From NCBI GenBank assembly GCA_903828515.1, contig CAIKMD010000006.1, positions 496,001 through 560,000 of the forward strand: 64,000 nt of DNA, in the 5' to 3' direction. The position numbers and the translations under genes are program-made. Below are positions 60,565 through 64,000 of this stretch, piece by piece. Within the stretch, counting starts at the first letter, position 1, and each line of letters starts with the position of its first letter. Source of the stretch: an uncultured Rhodospirillales bacterium (lineage in GTDB: Bacteria > Pseudomonadota > Alphaproteobacteria > ATCC43930 > CGMCC-115725). A model generated the notes under the pieces. It was not told where the DNA came from. It searched no databases and saw nothing but the letters and a program-made list of their open reading frames with translations.

Positions 60565-61332
60565 TTGAAAGTCGAAGCACCAGTCGCCCGGTATCAGCGG
60601 GTCAAGAATCACATCTGCGAGCGGATCGAGCGCGGCGAGTGGCAGGAAGGCCAGCGTGTTCCGTCCGAGCACGAATTGGTCCGCGATCTCGGGGTCAGCC
60701 GGATGACCGCCAATCGCGCGGTTCGCGAACTCGCCGCCGAAGGCTATCTGACCCGGATCCAGGGCGTCGGTACGTTCGTCGCCGAAAGCCGCGTGCAGTC
60801 GGAAGTCGTGCAGATTCGCAACATCGCCGACGAGATCGCCGAACGCGGCCACCGCCATCGCAGCGACCTGCGCGAACTCGCGGCGGTTCCGGCAAGCGCG
60901 GCGATGGCCAAGATATTCGGCCTCGCGTCCGGCGCCGCGGTGTTCCATTCGCTGGTCGTTCATTATGAGAACGACGTACCGGTTCAGATCGAGGATCGCT
61001 ACGTCAATCCGAAGACGGCGCCGGATTACCTGTCGGTCGATTTCACCGAAACGACGACGAACGAATATCTGGTTCGCGTCGCGCCGATCAGCCGGGTGCG
61101 CCACGTCATCGAGGCGGTGATGCCCGACAAGCGCGTGCGTAAGCTGTTGAAGATGGGCGAGAGCGAACCCTGTCTGCGCCTGTTCCGCCAGGTCTGGTCC
61201 GGCGATGTTCCGTCAAGCTGCGCGTGGCTGTCGCATCCCGCCGGGATGTTTCGCATGGTTGCCGAATTCGCGCCGGCGCGGGTTCTGTCGTTCGAGCGTC
61301 CGGCGCCGCTCAAGGTCGCGCGCTCGCGCTAA
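60565..61332 (+). CDS. hutC: histidine-utilization repressor, GntR/HutC family
   Basis: 255 residues from TTG 60565 (GGAG seven bases upstream). N-terminal winged helix: YQRVKNHICERIERGEWQEG and VPSEHELVRDLGVSRMTANRAVRELAAEGYLTRIQGVGTFVAE. C-terminal UTRA effector domain (about 90-250), typical of HutC, which senses urocanate. It converges on hutI one base away. It ends the transcript starting with the SBP at 58374. Confidence 0.9.
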   Translation: MKVEAPVARYQRVKNHICERIERGEWQEGQRVPSEHELVRDLGVSRMTANRAVRELAAEGYLTRIQGVGTFVAESRVQSEVVQIRNIADEIAERGHRHRSDLRELAAVPASAAMAKIFGLASGAAVFHSLVVHYENDVPVQIEDRYVNPKTAPDYLSVDFTETTTNEYLVRVAPISRVRHVIEAVMPDKRVRKLLKMGESEPCLRLFRQVWSGDVPSSCAWLSHPAGMFRMVAEFAPARVLSFERPAPLKVARSR

Positions 61333-61333
61333 G

Positions 61334-62560
61334 TCAGCGTTCGATCCCGCGTCTGACGACGCTGCGGCACGGATTGCCGCCGATCCAATAGCAAAGTTCC
61401 GCCGGCCGGCCGACATCCCAAAGCGCGAAATCGGCATTGAGGCCCACGGCGAGCCGCCCGCGATCGTTCAGGCCCAAGGCGCGCGCCGCGTTGCGGGTCA
61501 CCCCGGCGAGCGCTTCTTCCGGTCGGAGGCGAAAGAGCGTGCAAGCCATATTGAGCATCAACAACAACGACAAGGCAGGCGATGATCCGGGGTTGCAGTC
61601 GCTGGCGACGGCCATCGGCACGCCGGCGCGCCGAAAGGCCTCGATCGGCGGTACCTTGGTATCGCGCAGGAAATAGAACGCGCCGGGTAACAGGACGGCG
61701 ACGGTTCCGGCCTTCGCCATCGCGGCGACACCGTCCTGCGACGTGTGTTCGAGATGATCGGCCGACAGCGCGCCGTGGCGGGCCGCCAATGCCGCGCCGC
61801 CGAGATCGGAGAGTTGATCGGCATGGAGCTTTACCGCCAATCCGTTCCGCCGCGCCGCGTCGAACACCGCGTCGGTTTCGGCCGGCGTGAAGCCGATGTT
61901 TTCGCAAAACGCATCGACCGCATCGGCGAGCCCGGCCTTGGCGATGGCGGGCAGCATCTCGTCGCACACCATTTTGACGTAGTCGCTTTGCCGCCCCTCA
62001 TATTCGGGCGGCAAGGCATGTGCGCCGAGAAAACTGGTGCGCACGTCCACCGGCAATTCCGCGCCCAGCCGCCGCGCCACGCGCAGCATCTTCATTTCGG
62101 CCTCGGTCGAAAGCCCATAACCCGATTTGATCTCGATGGTGGTGACGCCCTGGGCCATCGTTTCGCGTAAGCGAGAACGCGCCGACGCAAACAGGACATC
62201 TTCGCTTGCGCCGCGGGTTGCGTTCACGGTCGACCGGATGCCCCCGCCGGCGCGCGCGATTTCCTCGTAACTGGCGCCTTCGAGCCGAAGCTCGAATTCA
62301 TGCGCGCGCTCGCCGCCGAAGACGAGATGGGTGTGGCAGTCGATCAGGCCGGGTGTGATCCACGCGCCGCCGCAATCGGTGACAACGACGGCGCAGGCTT
62401 CCGGCGCGGCAGGCAGGTCTTGGCGCGGACCGACGAAGGCGATGCGGTCGCCGCTCGTCGCAATGGCGCCATCCTCGATCGCGCCATAAGCGGCACCGTC
62501 CGGCTCCATCGTCGCCAACCGTACATTCAGCCAAAGCCGGTCCCAACGCGGCGCCGTCAT
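61334..62560 (-). CDS. hutI: imidazolonepropionase
   Basis: 408 residues. Metal-binding H76-x-H78 in [36 protein letters not shown] and [10 protein letters not shown] are all characteristic of HutI, which opens 4-imidazolone-5-propionate to N-formimino-L-glutamate. Its start overlaps the hutF stop by four bases (ATGA), so the two are co-translated. Convergent with hutC. hutH and hutU are not visible in the window. Confidence 0.95.
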   Translation of the reverse strand: MTAPRWDRLWLNVRLATMEPDGAAYGAIEDGAIATSGDRIAFVGPRQDLPAAPEACAVVVTDCGGAWITPGLIDCHTHLVFGGERAHEFELRLEGASYEEIARAGGGIRSTVNATRGASEDVLFASARSRLRETMAQGVTTIEIKSGYGLSTEAEMKMLRVARRLGAELPVDVRTSFLGAHALPPEYEGRQSDYVKMVCDEMLPAIAKAGLADAVDAFCENIGFTPAETDAVFDAARRNGLAVKLHADQLSDLGGAALAARHGALSADHLEHTSQDGVAAMAKAGTVAVLLPGAFYFLRDTKVPPIEAFRRAGVPMAVASDCNPGSSPALSLLLMLNMACTLFRLRPEEALAGVTRNAARALGLNDRGRLAVGLNADFALWDVGRPAELCYWIGGNPCRSVVRRGIER

Positions 62561-63927
62561 GCGGCGAGCAGCCGGTTGAGTACGGCGCGATAGCGCGTGG
62601 CGGCATCTTCCTCGGCCTTGTGATGCCGGTCCTTTACCCGCCAGACGCCACCCACCATGACGTCGCGCACGATTTGGCGGTTGGGCCCGAAGATCGCGGC
62701 ATCGAGCAGTGCGTCGCCATGGCGCGTACCGTCATCGGCCAAGACCACGAGATCGGCGCGATAGCCGGGCGCGAGTTGGCCGATGGGTTGGGCCAGCGCT
62801 TGCGCGGTGCCGGCGAGCGCGCCGCGATAAAGACTGGCGCCGGTGGAAATGCCGACGCGGTCGGCCAGGATGTTCCGCTGACGCATAGTAAGGCGCTGCG
62901 AATATTCCAGGAGGCGCAGTTCCTCGAACGGGTCGAGCGCGATGTGGCTGTCGGTGCCGATGCCCCAATGTCCGCGCGCGGCGAAATAGGACGCGGCCGG
63001 AAAGATGCCGTCGCCGAGATTGGCCTCGGTCGAGGGGCAAAGCCCGGCGACAGCACCGCTCTTAGCGAGGCGTTGCGTCTCGGTTTCGGTCTGATGAGTC
63101 GAATGAATGAAGCACCAGCGTTCATCGATATCGGCGTGATCGAGGAGCCACTCGATCGGCCGCGCGCCGGACCAGGCGACGCAGTCGGCGACCTCGCGCT
63201 CCTGTTCGGCGACGTGGATGTGGATCGGTGCGTTGGGCTTGCAATGTTTGATATGGGCGACGGCGCTCTCCAACTGTGCCGGCGTTACCGCGCGCAGCGA
63301 ATGCGGCGCGATCCCGAAGCGCAGCATCGGTGTCTCCGGATGGCGATCCATCACCGTATCGACGAGCGCGTTGAACCCGTCGATGTCGAAGAGGAACCGG
63401 CGTTGTCCCGGCACCGGCGGCGCGCCGCCGAAATTGCCGTGCGCGTAGAGCACCGGCAGGAGGGTGAGGCCGATCCCGGTCTTATCAGCGGCGGCGAGAA
63501 TGCGTTCGGCCGTGGCGGCCGGATCGTCATAAGGCCGGCCATCGGGTGCGTTGTGGAGATAATGAAACTCGCCGACGGCGGTATAGCCGGCCTTCAGCAT
63601 CTCGATATAAAGCTGCGTCGCGATGATTTCGATGTCGTCGGGCGTCAGGCGTTCGAGAAACCGATACATGAGCTGGCGCCAGCTCCAGAAATTATCGCCG
63701 TCGGGACCGCTATATTCGGCAAGCCCGGCCATGCCGCGCTGAAACGCATGCGAATGGAGATTGCCCATGCCGGGCAGAACCGGACCCGACAGGCGTTCCG
63801 CGCCGTTCTCTTCGGCGCCGGGCGTCACCGCGATCAGTAACCCGTCAGCGCCGATCTCGAAGCGCACATCGCGCCGCCAGCCTTCGGGCAGCAGAGCCTC
63901 CGCCGCGATGAGCGAGATCGGCTGCAT
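62557..63927 (-). CDS. hutF: formimidoylglutamate deiminase
   Basis: 456 residues. Amidohydrolase fold: H58-x-H60 in [52 protein letters not shown] and [15 protein letters not shown]. These match HutF, which deaminates N-formimino-L-glutamate to N-formyl-L-glutamate in the five-step pathway of Pseudomonas and alphaproteobacteria. Next to a further minus-strand gene at the right edge. Confidence 0.95.
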   Translation of the reverse strand: MQPISLIAAEALLPEGWRRDVRFEIGADGLLIAVTPGAEENGAERLSGPVLPGMGNLHSHAFQRGMAGLAEYSGPDGDNFWSWRQLMYRFLERLTPDDIEIIATQLYIEMLKAGYTAVGEFHYLHNAPDGRPYDDPAATAERILAAADKTGIGLTLLPVLYAHGNFGGAPPVPGQRRFLFDIDGFNALVDTVMDRHPETPMLRFGIAPHSLRAVTPAQLESAVAHIKHCKPNAPIHIHVAEQEREVADCVAWSGARPIEWLLDHADIDERWCFIHSTHQTETETQRLAKSGAVAGLCPSTEANLGDGIFPAASYFAARGHWGIGTDSHIALDPFEELRLLEYSQRLTMRQRNILADRVGISTGASLYRGALAGTAQALAQPIGQLAPGYRADLVVLADDGTRHGDALLDAAIFGPNRQIVRDVMVGGVWRVKDRHHKAEEDAATRYRAVLNRLLAA

Positions 63928-63930
63928 CGG

Positions 63931-64000
63931 CTAGAGCGTGGGATGGATCGGGGTGAAGACGGGCCGGAAGAAATAGGCGCGCGCGATCTGCCAATAGCCA
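63931..64000 (-). CDS. C-terminal end of a gene running off the window
   Basis: TAG at 63933-63931 ends an open minus-strand frame whose last residues are GYWQIARAYFFRPVFTPIHP then TL. It lies three bases upstream of hutF on the same strand, so probably part of the hut operon. Too short to identify. Confidence 0.55.
   Translation of the reverse strand, partial: GYWQIARAYFFRPVFTPIHPTL

Noticed and set aside
1-64000. CRISPR arrays, tRNA/rRNA genes, insertion sequences, integrases
   Set aside because: No regularly spaced repeats, no tRNA-like cloverleaf spotted by eye, and no transposase or integrase-like translation was found; tRNA scanning software was not available.

Overview
The window is GC-rich by eye, densely coded and free of tRNA, rRNA, CRISPR or insertion sequences. 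Gene content points to an alphaproteobacterium, probably Hyphomicrobiales or Rhodospirillales: an ECF sigma/ChrR zinc anti-sigma pair with DUF1365, FAD-oxidoreductase and DUF1295 partners, a DUF1236 secreted protein, HutF-type histidine catabolism, and a very large set of solute-binding proteins (SBPs) for organic compounds. The genus cannot be fixed from the sequence alone.

Layout. 1-5.4 kb: orphan SBPs, a fumarate-reductase-like flavoprotein, a Rieske oxygenase and an orphan TRAP SBP. 5.4-12.7 kb (minus strand): two small lipoproteins, an OmpA-like lipoprotein, a hybrid histidine kinase with a periplasmic sensor, a YfiR-like protein and two tandem TonB-dependent receptors, one broken by an in-frame TAA. 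12.9-18.7 kb: hemerythrin, PRC-barrel protein, an SBP, a CDC48-type AAA ATPase with an atypical second Walker B motif, and two divergent cupins around a perfect palindrome. 18.8-22.8 kb: two near-duplicate Tat-type SBPs flanking a MaoC-like protein and a TRAP SBP. 22.8-39.2 kb: a divergent catabolic region organised around an IclR regulator and a perfect inverted repeat. The minus arm has two amidohydrolases, three paralogous FbpA-like SBPs, a fused permease, an ATPase, a hydratase and an SDR. The plus arm has a hydrolase, a Rieske oxygenase, an extradiol dioxygenase and an SsuBC-like transporter. 39.2-44.4 kb: membrane proteins and the ECF/ChrR stress module. 44.4-46.2 kb: small unknown genes, an 11-base G tract and a secreted DUF1236 protein. 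46.2-54.1 kb: a Dpp/Opp-type peptide transporter with a strongly diverged asparaginase-like protein. 54.2-58.3 kb: TRAP SBP plus flavin monooxygenase, an SBP and an ABM-fold protein. 58.4-64 kb: SBP, DapA-like aldolase, HutC, HutI and HutF.

How the parts work together. Most of the window is nutrient scavenging: 14 SBPs but only three sets of membrane subunits. The central 16 kb looks like a complete substrate-specific meta-cleavage route for a carboxylated aromatic, with its own uptake. The most unusual signalling locus is the TonB receptor-YfiR-kinase-OmpA lipoprotein cluster, which resembles the YfiBNR logic with a phosphorelay kinase in place of the diguanylate cyclase.
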